The notes beneath the pieces are model-generated. The model was given only the letters and a program-made list of their open reading frames with translations. It was not told the origin of the DNA and searched no databases. From assembly GCF_037126465.1 (NCBI RefSeq), contig NC_088201.1, positions 193,572,403 through 193,636,402 of the forward strand: a DNA stretch of 64,000 bases, in the 5' to 3' direction. Source of the DNA: Ornithodoros turicata (taxonomy: Eukaryota; Arthropoda; Arachnida; Ixodida; Argasidae). The position numbers and the translations under genes are program-made. Below are positions 11,440-21,132 of this stretch, one piece after another (the stretch's first letter is position 1; the number at the start of each line of letters is the position of its first letter).

Positions 11440-14400
11440 TTAGGTGTGAAAACCAAAAGGGAACGTTTCAATTCCATCTGCACAAATGTAACGCTTTGTA
11501 TCCAAAGGGTTGAGAGCAATCTTTGTCACTGAGACACTTTTGTTTACATTGTCTTTGCGCACGATCAGGTTCTGTTTAATAGAGTGTATTCTGCCATACT
11601 CAAGAGCGTCGGTGTACAGGGAATAAAGAAGCTTCTGTGCTTCAGAATGTTTCACACCTTTCGCACGGTTGTACTGCTTTTTGCTACTCAGTTCGAGAGC
11701 GTACACTTTTGGTTTTAGACAACAGAAACCGAGAATGTGATCACAAGGCATCTCGTTTTTAAACATTCCCAGTACCATCTTATTTTTCGCGGAATATAAC
11801 GGATGATCGGGGTCATAGCTAGAGTTATCCAGATGCTTGTCAGCTAGTTCGAGAAGCGCTTTCTCTTCACTCAACTTTATGATGAAGGAATCTGTGTCCA
11901 TATACAACAGTCTAGTATCTGGAGCTACACGAAGAAGGTGGTTGTGGTAAAAATCAAACATCTTCAGCTTGGACAGTTCCAGTATCGCGAATCCTAGGTA
12001 CAGTGGCTGTCTCATGCGGAGCACAGATTGAGAGAATTGGAAGAGGATAACATGAGAGCTCAGCGGTCGGAACTCCTTTAGGTTTGGTTTGCGTAGGAGT
12101 CTGAGCACTTGTTCGTCGGTTACTGTGAGACGACAGTTTACAAACTTTCTAACCTGCATACACGAACGTCCGTACACGCTATTAATTGCAATCTTAGCTT
12201 GGGAGCTTTCGAAGGCATTCGTAGCTCGTTTTCGAAGATCGTGATTGAAGTCCACATAGGATCGGAGAAAGGGCTTTTGATTGAACTTTAGAACCCTGTG
12301 AACTTTGGTGAGACGCAAGCCCAAATGCATATACAACTGCAGATTGCGATAGTGTAGAAAATATCTCTCTTTGTCGAATAATGTCAACAGTAATTTTCCA
12401 TCGGTAGCTTTCTCAGGAAGGTGAAACTTCTTCATCAATTCCTTTTGATACTCTGACAGCAGATCATAGGGAACTGACATTTTCTCGGGGGCAACTGGCA
12501 GATCTCTGTGACGTTGGTGGATTTCTTTGTCATATGCTAGATCTACCTCGAGGAAGTAACCCATAGGTGCGTCATCTGGGAGGTGTGTTATATCCAAGTT
12601 CGTGATTTCATCCTCTGTGAGCCACTCGAAACCTCCGTAAGGTAGTGGTTCTCTCATTACTGAACCGTAAAGCCCATTAACGTCTATGTAGTGGATCAAG
12701 CTACTTGGGCTTTTGGGGTCAAACTGCTCTGTTCCTGGTACATTTGCAGTCGCTTTCCTCAGCGAACACTGTGTAATACCTCCTCGTATGCCATTTTCAA
12801 TCAGCAGGTACGCGTCAGGGTCGTGAATCAACTCTAGCTCTACCTTACTCATTTTTAGAGCGCAAGACATGCTTAATCCGGGCAGAGGCACAAAGTGAAA
12901 AGGTTCGATCTTGTGAAAGTCAAGTGTCCACTTACGAAAGCCCTGAAACACGTCTGCTAAAAGCAGTGCGTCTGTGAGTAAATATAGGTCTGAATACTCT
13001 CCCAGATTACGGAGTTGAAATTTTTCAAAGACCCTCTGTGCATGACAATAATCTTCTTCACTTACTTCTGTCCCATTCAAAGTGTTGAAGAATAGATCCC
13101 GAGGAGGTAGAGAAAGCTCATTGTAGGCTTCGAAAGTGGTGACAAAATTGTAACAAAACACTCCCTTGCGAACAACTAGTTGAAAGTGTTCTTCGTTTGG
13201 AAAAAATTGACGAAGACAACGAAAGTTGTCTTCACCTTTCTCACGTAGATTTTTCACTAATGTTTCGAGACTTGCATTCAAGAAGTTTAAACTATCTAGG
13301 AATCGATAAGAGCCAACGTCTATAGCCTTGAATTTTTGGGAGCTACTGGCAATCACCTTTATGTCTACTTTCTTAAGCAAATGCAAGTGAGACAAAAGAA
13401 AACTCAAGTCATAGTTGGCATTGTGTGCAATGATTGGAATCTTAGGAGGCACTCTCAGTTTCAAGTTACAGGTGTTACACAAAGTTGGTCGAAATTTTCC
13501 ACTTACATGGTCATGGTCACGAACTTTTTGCTTCTTTGCAAAAGATTCCTGGCAAACGTTGCAGTGACTTGCTGTGGCATGCTGCTGCTCGTTTTCTGCG
13601 GTCATTTCTAGAGGGGCAATTGTACGTATCCATTCCAAAATGTCGTCATGGAGTCTGTGCAGTAGCTCCATAAAGACAGTGACACAATTAGGTCCACGAT
13701 ACAGATGCTTTTGGAGGACATACCCCAAGAACACAATGACCTCCTAGGTACGTCCGAGGAAAGTCATCAGCGGACAGGGATAACATCCCCAGGACTTCCC
13801 TACCAGGTCCTCAATTTGTTAGAAATATGACAAAGTGAGACTCCCCGTCATATCCTCAGGACCTCCTATGGGAGCTACCAAATGACGCGGCTAGTACAGT
13901 TCTCGGAGCAAGCAGATACCTTAGTGAATTATTATTTTGGGAAGTGAGGGCACATTTGCAGCACCCAGTCAGCGTGTGTGTGTTTTTTATATATTTTCAA
14001 CCTCGGTCACCAGCTACCATTCGTGGTTTCTCATCTGTATTTCGTTCAGCGTATTTCTCATCACAAACAATGAGTGTCACAGTTTAAATGGCAAAAAAGG
14101 AGAGATATATAAAAGGCGTCTAGGTCATTAAAACCTGCGAAACCACTTAGAAAGGCATATGATGCAGCACCATTTCCTTTCCAAGACAGAACAGATACAA
14201 GTTATTGCTTGTCTTCCGAACTTCACCAGATTCGGGAGTCCTCTTCGCATCTCAGTCAAAACAAAGGGTGAGGTATCCAAGTTTAACTTGATTTCGCACA
14301 TAACCAACAACGATGTGAGAAATTCCTTGGAGTATTAAATCGCTATCAAGGTAGTGTCCGTGTTTCTTACTGCTTTAGTTTGATGCATGCATAGTAAGTG

Positions 14401-16114
14401 AAGCTTGAGCAGTCAAACGCTATTATTTTTTGTCTCTTCGGAAATAAAAGGCTCCGCGCAACCTCCTGCCAGGGACCCTTTGCGGACACTCATGCAACAA
14501 GACCTCAGTGGAAGGTCTAGCAAACTGTATTTTAGTGCACGTCAAACGCTGCACATGGACGGATTCCTTTAAAATCCGACGATCAGAATTTGCGCCCCTA
14601 TACCTCTTTTTATTTTATATTTTTGTTCGTTTTTTTTATGCATGAGCACTCCTTCTTTGATTGTATTGGGTAATGAGAAATAAATCGGGAAGTTGATTAC
14701 AGGCTAGCAGGTATTAAAATGCACAACGCAGTATTAAAATAATTTACTTCTCCTGTACTTGTCCTCCGGTTGACGACCGCAGGATGTACGCAAATGATAA
14801 TCACTGGAAGCTCCTATGATGACAGCCTGTGGACCTCCTCCGTTCATCCCATCACGGACGAGGACGTGATGACACTTTGAGGACATCCTGAGGACCGCGT
14901 GTGTTCTTGGGGTATGAGTCGGATGCGCGTATCACTAACAGACAAAATGAAGAGGGGATGTGATCTTCATACACATTTCCTGAATCCAGACACGGTGACA
15001 GCACACTTTCAAAGTCATACACACAGTAGAAGGGAACTTCTGACATGAGATGTTCCCCTGCAAATGCTAATGTCTCTCCCTTCTTTGGGTAAATGGTCTT
15101 GGCTACTTTCTGTTGCTTACACATACTTAAATGACACTTCAGACTTCCCTCTGAGCAGAAGCCCATTGTACATCTTTTACAATGAAATTGTCCACGTGGA
15201 ACAAACAATCCATTAAAATTTGCGATGAGCACAAAATGAGAGTCAACTAGTAACAAGTCCACATGTTTCTGACGCTCCTCATCAACAACTTTGATGGGGT
15301 AAATGTAGTTTTCTTCCTTTTCGTACGCGTACACATTAATGCTAATTTCATTACGTTTCTCAAATATCTCTACATCTTTTGGGAAAGCTACGGGAAATGT
15401 ATCAGGAAATACATACTGTGTTATGCATGGTCTGTAGAAAGATGCCCTCCGCCTGTGATGCGAGGCAGGATGTAGTCCAGCAATCACGGAGAAGACAAAA
15501 CACATGTTCTCTTCATCTTCATGTAGTCCGTAGTCCACATTCAACAGGGAACGATACTTTCGTTTCAATTCACTCGGTAACTCAAATTGGGAACATCCAA
15601 TTAGTTGAGGAGCCAAACGTCCAATGTTTAGAATACAAGCAAGAATGCGAAAGAGAAAAAAACCGGAGCCTTGAATTTCTAAGTTTTCTAATGTTTGTGC
15701 TATCTCACTACTCGTCTGTGCAATCGAAGGCAGTACATCTCCCTCTGACCAAACAGTTCTCACTTTAGAAGGTACAAAATGAATCTCAAGTCGTAACTCC
15801 TCATCGGGCGTATGTCGCCCAAGTTCTACTTTAAGAAATGTGAAGTAGCGCAGTGGGAATCCAAAGTGTCGCAATACATTAGCAAGATAGTGTTCATACT
15901 CATGAAAAAACGTTGTCACTTCATGCCCCGCCTCGTCTCTGTCACGTAGATGCAACTCGAAGCGTTTCGTGTAGTTCCGTAGTGTGCAGAGAGTCTCACA
16001 AAATGGTATGCAGGGTGTCTGGAGTTCGTGAACGTTTGCCAGATGAATTTGGAGTCCCTCTATTGATGCATAGTACTGACGTTCGTGTTGAGGACATAAG
16101 TGACAGGTCACCAT
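11440..16114 (-). pseudogene. Protein-primed-type DNA polymerase B, split by a transposon
   Basis: This is the Polinton replicative polymerase. The N-terminal part (16114 down to about 14915) has a C2H2 zinc-finger-like CHLC...HLANVH, a second C-x2-C finger, and Exo I in YDFES. The C-terminal part (13720 down to 11440) has the VRDHDHVSGKFR/CNTCN cluster, Exo II in IIAHNANYDLSF, Exo III around EYSDLYLLTDALLLADVF, polymerase motif A DVNGLYGSVM, motif B KIAINSVYG and motif C YMDTDSF. All catalytic residues appear present. The two parts are separated by a 1190-bp inserted element at 13723-14912. Without the insert the gene would give about 1150 residues, normal for the family. It is transcribed with the small gene upstream (16167-16538). 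Confidence 0.95.
13723..14912. mobile_element. 1.19-kb non-autonomous transposon inside polymerase B
   Basis: Termini are CCCCAAGAACACA at the left and its reverse complement at the right, flanked by TA on both sides (13721-13722 and 14913-14914). Removing it together with one TA rejoins the polymerase frame between RASDS and VLQKHLYRGP. Subterminal regions are full of AGGACC/GGTCCT motifs. No long reading frame exists inside, so it is a non-autonomous element with 2-bp TA target preference; the superfamily is uncertain. Confidence 0.85.
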
Positions 16115-16166
16115 GATGTGGAGAGAAGTGTCTCAGGATGGGAGCTGCCGATATGTCGATGTATCA

Positions 16167-16538
16167 TCACTTTTTCTTCCCATGAGTGAATAGAATGTCG
16201 GGCGAAGCAACTCTCTTGCCATCTTTGAATCTCTCCTTTTTCTCAATTTTAAGATTTGGCAGTTGTCTCATCTCCTCTAGATCATCCTCTGTCAAACGCT
16301 TAAAGCGACTAGGAAGGTAGAACTTTACACGTTTGTCATTCTCCATCAACACTTCTACATAGACCGCTTCACCGTACACCGTGTCAATCTTTCGCAAATC
16401 CAAGACCTCCAGCTTTTCATTCTTCGGTAGGGTACTCATTTTCTGAATATCTCCATCTCCAGGTTTCTTGAGTTTATCGAGCTTATCCAAAATAGATGTC
16501 ATACCTTTCTCTTGTGGTGACTTCTCACTCTGGCTCAC
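16167..16538 (-). CDS. Small conserved Polinton protein, possibly OB-fold nucleic-acid binding
   Basis: 123 residues. The N-terminus is charged; the conserved core is LDLRKIDTVYGEAVYVEVLM followed by KRVKFYLPSRF, a pattern of alternating strands around a TKYG/VYGEA-type turn that recurs in small proteins beside Polinton and related polymerases and resembles OB-fold single-strand-binding proteins. That functional reading is inference from pattern only. It lies 52 bp upstream of polymerase B on the same strand, which fits a replication role. CTATATAAG on the minus strand at about 16682-16690 is a good TATA candidate for both genes. Confidence 0.65.
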   Translation of the reverse strand: MSQSEKSPQEKGMTSILDKLDKLKKPGDGDIQKMSTLPKNEKLEVLDLRKIDTVYGEAVYVEVLMENDKRVKFYLPSRFKRLTEDDLEEMRQLPNLKIEKKERFKDGKRVASPDILFTHGKKK

Positions 16539-17108
16539 TTATTCTTTTCTACACACAGAGTGCAGCTGGAAATAAGAATAAATATAAGCACACTTTCCCA
16601 CATATCGGAGCGAAAGGAAAAAAGTGTAACGTACCCTTCCTCCTGTGAGGATCTGTGCGAAGAATCGTCATGGAGGGCAGTCTTATATAGCGCTTTGCGA
16701 ACAGTGCATGCATAGACATGTTTGACTTTGTTGGTTACCTTCTCTGACGTAACCAATCACGTGCTCATCACATGTCTAGACAAGTTTGAACAGGAAAAAG
16801 TAAGAAAAAAAGCCGTCTAGAACAGACTTGTTCCGAAAAAAAAGATACAGTCAAAGACTCATATTGCATGTTTGCACAAACTGAAAGTGCTAGAACTTGA
16901 GAATTCTACACTGACTTGCTGCACAAGATATACAGATATGAGTTTCCCAGCTCCCATATCCAACATTGACAAACTAAAGGAGTGCATAAAGGTTAAGTGT
17001 TGTTTGCCATTTATCGTTTTCATAAAAAAACACACATGCTTGAAGAAAAAAAGAGTAAAAGTCTTATGTAATGTGCTATTTATACCAGTCTTCATTTACT
17101 TGGAAGAG
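16539..17108. promoter_or_regulatory. Divergent promoter region of the Maverick
   Basis: About 570 bp between the leftward replication genes and the rightward ATPase block. A minus-strand TATATAAG lies at about 16682-16690. On the plus side a CTATTTATA sequence sits at about 17076-17084, only 25 bp before the ATPase start, so it may or may not be the promoter. No conserved gene is visible. Confidence 0.5.
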
Positions 17109-17738
17109 ATGACTGAGGTTAGACCTTATAGGTTTATCACTCCTGTCTCAATGACTATATCTGGACAAAGTCAAAGTGGAAAGACGACACTCGTTACACG
17201 TTTGATCAAGCATAGAGCCACTGTCTTCGATAAACCTTTCGATCGTATACTATACATATACTTGTACAAGCAACCTATTTTTGACGATTTTCCCGAAGTA
17301 ACTTTCAGTCAAGATATTCCCACTAACCTGGAGGATGTTAGAAATTCTTTAATCATATTTGACGATTGCTTGGCTGACAAGAAAAGGCTAAAAGAAATCT
17401 GTAACTTCTATGTAGCTGGATGCCACCATCTCAACTGTTCGGCCATCTTGATTACTCAATATTTATTTGTTAATGATCCTCTGTATAGATGTATTCAGTT
17501 CAATAGCAGTGCTCTAATTCTATGTCGTTCTGCTCGAACTGTGGATCAATTACAAATACTTTCACGACAATTGTTTGGACGGAACAAAAGCGACTTATTG
17601 ACAAGCATATATAAGGATGCTTGTAAGAAACCGTATTCATACATCGTAATTGACTTGTCTCAAAATTGTTCAGACCACTATCGAGTGTGGACGAACATAT
17701 TTCCCGACGATCATCGCCAAATAGTATATAAAACATGA
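17109..17738 (+). CDS. DNA-packaging ATPase (A32/FtsK-HerA type)
   Basis: 209 residues from the ATG at 17109, which I prefer over upstream starts because homologues begin with a short segment before the P-loop. Walker A is GQSQSGKTT at residues 17-25 and Walker B is SLIIFDDC near residue 80. The HHLNCSAILITQYLF stretch and the later ILCRSARTVDQLQILSRQLFG region follow the sensor and arginine-rich region of Polinton ATPases. The protein would pump DNA into capsids. The reading frame is intact, unlike the capsid genes. Its stop overlaps the next start by ATGA. Confidence 0.92.
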   Translation: MTEVRPYRFITPVSMTISGQSQSGKTTLVTRLIKHRATVFDKPFDRILYIYLYKQPIFDDFPEVTFSQDIPTNLEDVRNSLIIFDDCLADKKRLKEICNFYVAGCHHLNCSAILITQYLFVNDPLYRCIQFNSSALILCRSARTVDQLQILSRQLFGRNKSDLLTSIYKDACKKPYSYIVIDLSQNCSDHYRVWTNIFPDDHRQIVYKT

Positions 17739-18088
17739 AACGTGTAAAGAAGAATATTCATTTTCTTCACTTGCTCGCAGAAACTACGTCACCCGAGCAA
17801 CGTTATTATCTTTTGGAGCATGCTACAAAGGATCAGTTGAATACGGTCAGAGAAATTTGTATGAACCTTTGTGAAGGAAACGTCACAGTAACTCCGAGAG
17901 TAAGAAAGCAATTAAAACCTTACGCAGCATCAATTCGCATTTTGGCAAAACGAGACGCAACGGGGGTCAAGAAAGCTAAAAAGGTCTTGCAACAATCAGG
18001 TGGTTTTCTGCAGTTTCTATTGCCACCTTTGTTGGGTCTCATCTCCTCATTGGGTGGAAGAGCGATTGCAAAAGCAATCGGAGTATAA
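17735..18088 (+). CDS. Small conserved Polinton protein with hydrophobic C-terminus
   Basis: 117 residues, intact. The N-terminal half is helical and basic (HFLHLLAETTSPEQRYYLLE) and the C-terminal end is a glycine-containing hydrophobic stretch (GGFLQFLLPPLLGLISSLGG). This family recurs in Polintons next to the ATPase. The C-terminal segment could insert in membranes or pack inside the virion; no enzyme motif is present. It overlaps the ATPase stop by four bases and the next gene starts three bases after its stop, so the three are probably cotranscribed. Function unknown. Confidence 0.75.
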   Translation: MKRVKKNIHFLHLLAETTSPEQRYYLLEHATKDQLNTVREICMNLCEGNVTVTPRVRKQLKPYAASIRILAKRDATGVKKAKKVLQQSGGFLQFLLPPLLGLISSLGGRAIAKAIGV

Positions 18089-18091
18089 TCG

Positions 18092-18706
18092 ATGCAGAAA
18101 TACGAACTTGTACCTTACCGAGAAGATCACATCCCAAATCTATTGAAGAAAGGTGAACCGGATGACATCAAGGCAAAAGAGATAATTCAGTATCTTCACT
18201 CTTTGCTACATTCAAGTAGAGCTGCAAAACAACATACAAGCGAAACACTTCCTGGATCGCGAGAAGAAGGAACACAGACCGAGGAGGGGGAGAAAAGTGA
18301 CACAATTGTTGGATTTATGAGTAGTGGTTATAAGGTCAGAGCAAACCAACTTCTGCAACTTCTACAACCAACAATCTCCTGGAATGCGCAAACCTTCGAA
18401 GTAATCGTTGACGGTCAAACGTTGGAGAATAGTAATATAATCGATCTCGTTTATTATCTTGTCTCAAGAGCGAGAAATGTTCGAACTCCTCCTTACTTCG
18501 ATCGCATCTTGCCGCTATTGGTCAAACTGAATCTACCAACACTTATTGTGCATCCAAATCGTTTAAAAAAACACAGAGTAACGGGAGCATCGAGCAGTCG
18601 AGCATCGCCTGTTACAAGTGAAGCAAGCACACCTGAAGGTGCCTCGCCAGCAATCACACGTGCTGCAAAGCGTGCCCGCCGAAACCTAACATGGACCCCA
18701 TATTGA
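18092..18706 (+). CDS. Conserved Polinton protein of unknown function (204 aa)
   Basis: Intact frame starting MQKYELVPYREDH, a start seen in other Polintons. After an acidic linker a compact domain at about residues 70-155 has RANQLLQLLQPTISWN, VDGQTLENSNIIDLVYYLV and PYFDRILPLL. The C-terminus is Ser/Thr-rich and ends with a basic stretch (AAKRARRN) that looks like a nuclear signal. The domain shares its layout with the next gene (see findings). No catalytic motif; likely structural or DNA-linked, but unproven. Confidence 0.75.
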   Translation: MQKYELVPYREDHIPNLLKKGEPDDIKAKEIIQYLHSLLHSSRAAKQHTSETLPGSREEGTQTEEGEKSDTIVGFMSSGYKVRANQLLQLLQPTISWNAQTFEVIVDGQTLENSNIIDLVYYLVSRARNVRTPPYFDRILPLLVKLNLPTLIVHPNRLKKHRVTGASSSRASPVTSEASTPEGASPAITRAAKRARRNLTWTPY

Positions 18707-19008
18707 AGCCTGTGCAGGAGGAACAGAAAGACTATTTTCAAGATGAAACCATATTGTCGCACTTCCCTCCAAGGCATCATAAAAAGGTATTAGCAATACT
18801 CAAACTGATAACAACTGTTCTAGCTTACGACGAGTACGGAAGAGTTATATGTCACGGGAAGGTAGTGCCACACTCGTCCATTGTCGAATTGCTGAAGTAT
18901 GAACTTCACAACAGACAACCTTCCTGGATGAGAGGAGACGTGTCAGCTACAATAAATGCCTATCTATCCCTTGACGCTCTTCGAGTTCGCAGCAGAAGAA
19001 AGCACTAA
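18691..19008 (+). CDS. Small conserved Polinton protein (105 aa), related to its upstream neighbour
   Basis: Starts 16 bp before the previous gene ends. The core HHKKVLAILKLITTVLAYDEYG followed by VICHGKVVPHSSIVELLKYELHN follows the same pattern as the domain of the 18092-18706 gene: a helical segment, an aromatic or charged turn, a short strand with Gly, then an SxIVxLL helix. It therefore looks like a stand-alone paralogous domain. The frame is intact and its stop overlaps the integrase start (TAATG). Confidence 0.65.
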   Translation: MDPILKPVQEEQKDYFQDETILSHFPPRHHKKVLAILKLITTVLAYDEYGRVICHGKVVPHSSIVELLKYELHNRQPSWMRGDVSATINAYLSLDALRVRSRRKH

Positions 19009-20024
19009 TGGCCGCCTATTACGACCCAGAACATGCCGGCAGTTTTGGTGGAGTGCAGAGACTCGCTCAAGCCATCGGTGAAAAGAAGGGCAGAGTTGCT
19101 AAATATCTGGAGACAAGTGATGTTTACAGCTTACATAAGGAGTACAAGTGACCCAAGACCTTTCGGAAAATAATTGCACTCGGAAAGCAGGAAATGTTCC
19201 AAATCGACCTAAAGGACATGCAGTCTCTAAAAGGGCAAAATGATGGTTTTCGCTATTTGTTCTTCTGTATAGATGCTTTTTCCCGGCTCCTCGCTGTTGT
19301 ACCCATTCGCAATAAAAAATCTCCTGAGATTCTTCGAGCACTTAAAGTTGCATTTAAGAGGATCGGTACTCCCCGGCTGATACATAGTGATCGAGGAACA
19401 GAGTTTACGGACAAGGTAGTGCGAGAGTTCTTGAAAAGAAAAGGCATAACGTTATATCATTCTATGTCTATTTATAAATGTGCGATAGTTGAGAGATGTC
19501 AGCGAAGTATTGTGTCTACACTTTACCGTATCTTTACCTATCAGGGTCATAAACGTTATGTGAAGATTCTACCTCAAGTAATCAAAGCGTACAACAATCG
19601 AGTGCACAGGACTCTCTCTGCGAGACCTGTGGATGTAACCAAAGAAAACGAGCACATTTTCCGAGAAAGACTTTATCCCACCCCAACTGAACCCCCAAAG
19701 AAGCCAGTTTACAATCTTGGTAATCTCGTTAGAATTGCCAAATATAGACACCAGTTAACAAAGAGATATTTACAGTCATTTACGAAAGAGATTTTTTCGG
19801 TGAGAGCAATCAAAATAGGTTATCCTAATACATACCTACTGCGTGACCTTAACAATGAAGATATCATTGGTAGTTTCTACGAGAGTGAAATGGTAAGAGT
19901 GAGAGAAGTACCGAAAGTAGAAAAGATTATAAAAAGACGAGTTAGAAATGGAAAGCTCCAGTATTTAGTTAGATTCAGTGGAACTGCGGACAAGCAGTGG
20001 ATAGCAGAAAATTACCTCGGCTAA
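19008..20024 (+). pseudogene. Polinton integrase with chromodomain, one in-frame TGA
   Basis: 338 codons from ATG 19008. The N-terminal domain has YYDPEHAGSFGGVQRLAQAI and DVYSLHKEYK, standard for the family. The catalytic core shows D in MFQIDLKDM, D in IHSDRGTEF and E in AIVERCQRS (DDE triad). The C-terminus has a chromodomain-like YLVRFSGTADKQWI. A TGA at 19149-19151, codon 48, interrupts the frame between the N-terminal domain and the core, again in a Lys-TGA-C context. Otherwise intact. It cuts target DNA with a 6-bp stagger, matching the observed duplication. Confidence 0.92.
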
Positions 20025-20031
20025 AAAAAAA

Positions 20032-20583
20032 ATGACCAGTACAGCATGGTCCGACGTTGAAACCCAGCCTGGCGATTCATGGTCCACAGACGACGAAACA
20101 GAGCAATCGGAAAAAGGAGAAGATGAATGCGGTAAATGGAATAGGAGGTCCCACATATTTCAACTCCATCTGCCACGTAATGAGAAACATACCTCTTGGA
20201 AGCAGCTATCAAATTGTGGGTTAACAACGGTGAAGAGGACGCCATTAGCGGAAGCTTTTCAAATTGTGACGAACATTGTGCTGTTTCGAGCTCTACCGAA
20301 TAATCCTCCAAATCAAGTCATTTGGGAAACTGCAAAGGAAATGTATTCCATGCTTCATACAGACGATTCGTTTTTAACAAGTTCATCATTCGTTTTACTA
20401 ACCGAATGGTCACGGCAAATGAGTGAGCTATTTGACTATTCGACTCGTTTCGATGCCATGCAACTTGCTACAAAGAGTCTGTGTTTGATCGACACTGCCA
20501 TAAAGCATGGATTCCATTCAACTGCCAAGTACATAACTTTATTTACTCTGGACCTTTTGAAAAATCGACTTGTTTGTGAATAA
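20032..20583 (+). CDS. Unrecognised Maverick protein, 183 aa, related to a gene in the 5.5-kb element
   Basis: Intact frame eight bases after the integrase stop. The first 40 residues are acidic and Ser/Thr-rich. The rest is predicted helical. The C-terminus, TAKYITLFTLDLLKNRLV, closely resembles the end of the leftward gene of the 5.5-kb element at 40091-40549 (AVYIANLVIDLLKYRLV), and a weaker correspondence runs over about 120 residues from a shared SW. I recognise no known domain. Its presence in both elements suggests a role in mobilisation or expression control. Confidence 0.6.
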   Translation: MTSTAWSDVETQPGDSWSTDDETEQSEKGEDECGKWNRRSHIFQLHLPRNEKHTSWKQLSNCGLTTVKRTPLAEAFQIVTNIVLFRALPNNPPNQVIWETAKEMYSMLHTDDSFLTSSSFVLLTEWSRQMSELFDYSTRFDAMQLATKSLCLIDTAIKHGFHSTAKYITLFTLDLLKNRLVCE

Positions 20584-20658
20584 GAAAAATGCATCGTCAA
20601 TAAGAAATAAATTCATCCTCAATACTAAGACCTTCTCACTTCATCATAAAAGAGCGAA

Positions 20659-21132
20659 ATGGATAGGGTGTGTTTTCTATTTTGTCTTCTGTGTCACATA
20701 TTCTTTCTCGTCATAGTAACTTTTGAGTTAACGAAGTCATCATCTTCACTTCGACAAGGTAACTGTAGCAAAGAAGTTGAGCTGGAAGAATACGTTTATG
20801 CCCATACGTGTCCTCCTAATGCATCACTGCTGGCGTTACGACTTTGGGACAAGACTGGTCTTCCAACACGCTATGGAGTTACTCTCACACACAATGAAAC
20901 ACAACAGCTACAGATGTGCTTGAGATTGGTGAATGTCAGTCATAGCTTTTACGATCAGGAATGTGTAGAAGTATGTTGTTTGTGTGAGGATCGGGAGCTA
21001 AAAGTTCACCGCTGCCCACAAAATGTATACACACTCGGTCGAACACATGGCCAACATCATTCTGGATATGGAATTACGCTGTCGAAGAGGGCTGTTATAT
21101 TGTTGTTAAAGTATCTCAATAAAAAGAATTAA
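20659..21132 (+). CDS. Secreted Cys-rich Maverick protein, 157 aa
   Basis: Begins with an uncleaved-looking basic residue and a long hydrophobic stretch (CFLFCLLCHIFFLVIVTF), a signal peptide or signal anchor, and then about eight cysteines including CVEVCCLC, plus three N-x-S/T sequons (NASL, NETQ, NVSH). This points to an exported or membrane-anchored protein. One segment, ALRLWDKTGLPTRYGVTLT, faintly resembles a PC4-type pattern, and GYGITLSKRAVILLLKYL ends the protein. I do not recognise the family. AATAAA lies across its end at about 21118. It could be an accessory virion surface or host-interaction protein; this is inference. Confidence 0.55.
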   Translation: MDRVCFLFCLLCHIFFLVIVTFELTKSSSSLRQGNCSKEVELEEYVYAHTCPPNASLLALRLWDKTGLPTRYGVTLTHNETQQLQMCLRLVNVSHSFYDQECVEVCCLCEDRELKVHRCPQNVYTLGRTHGQHHSGYGITLSKRAVILLLKYLNKKN

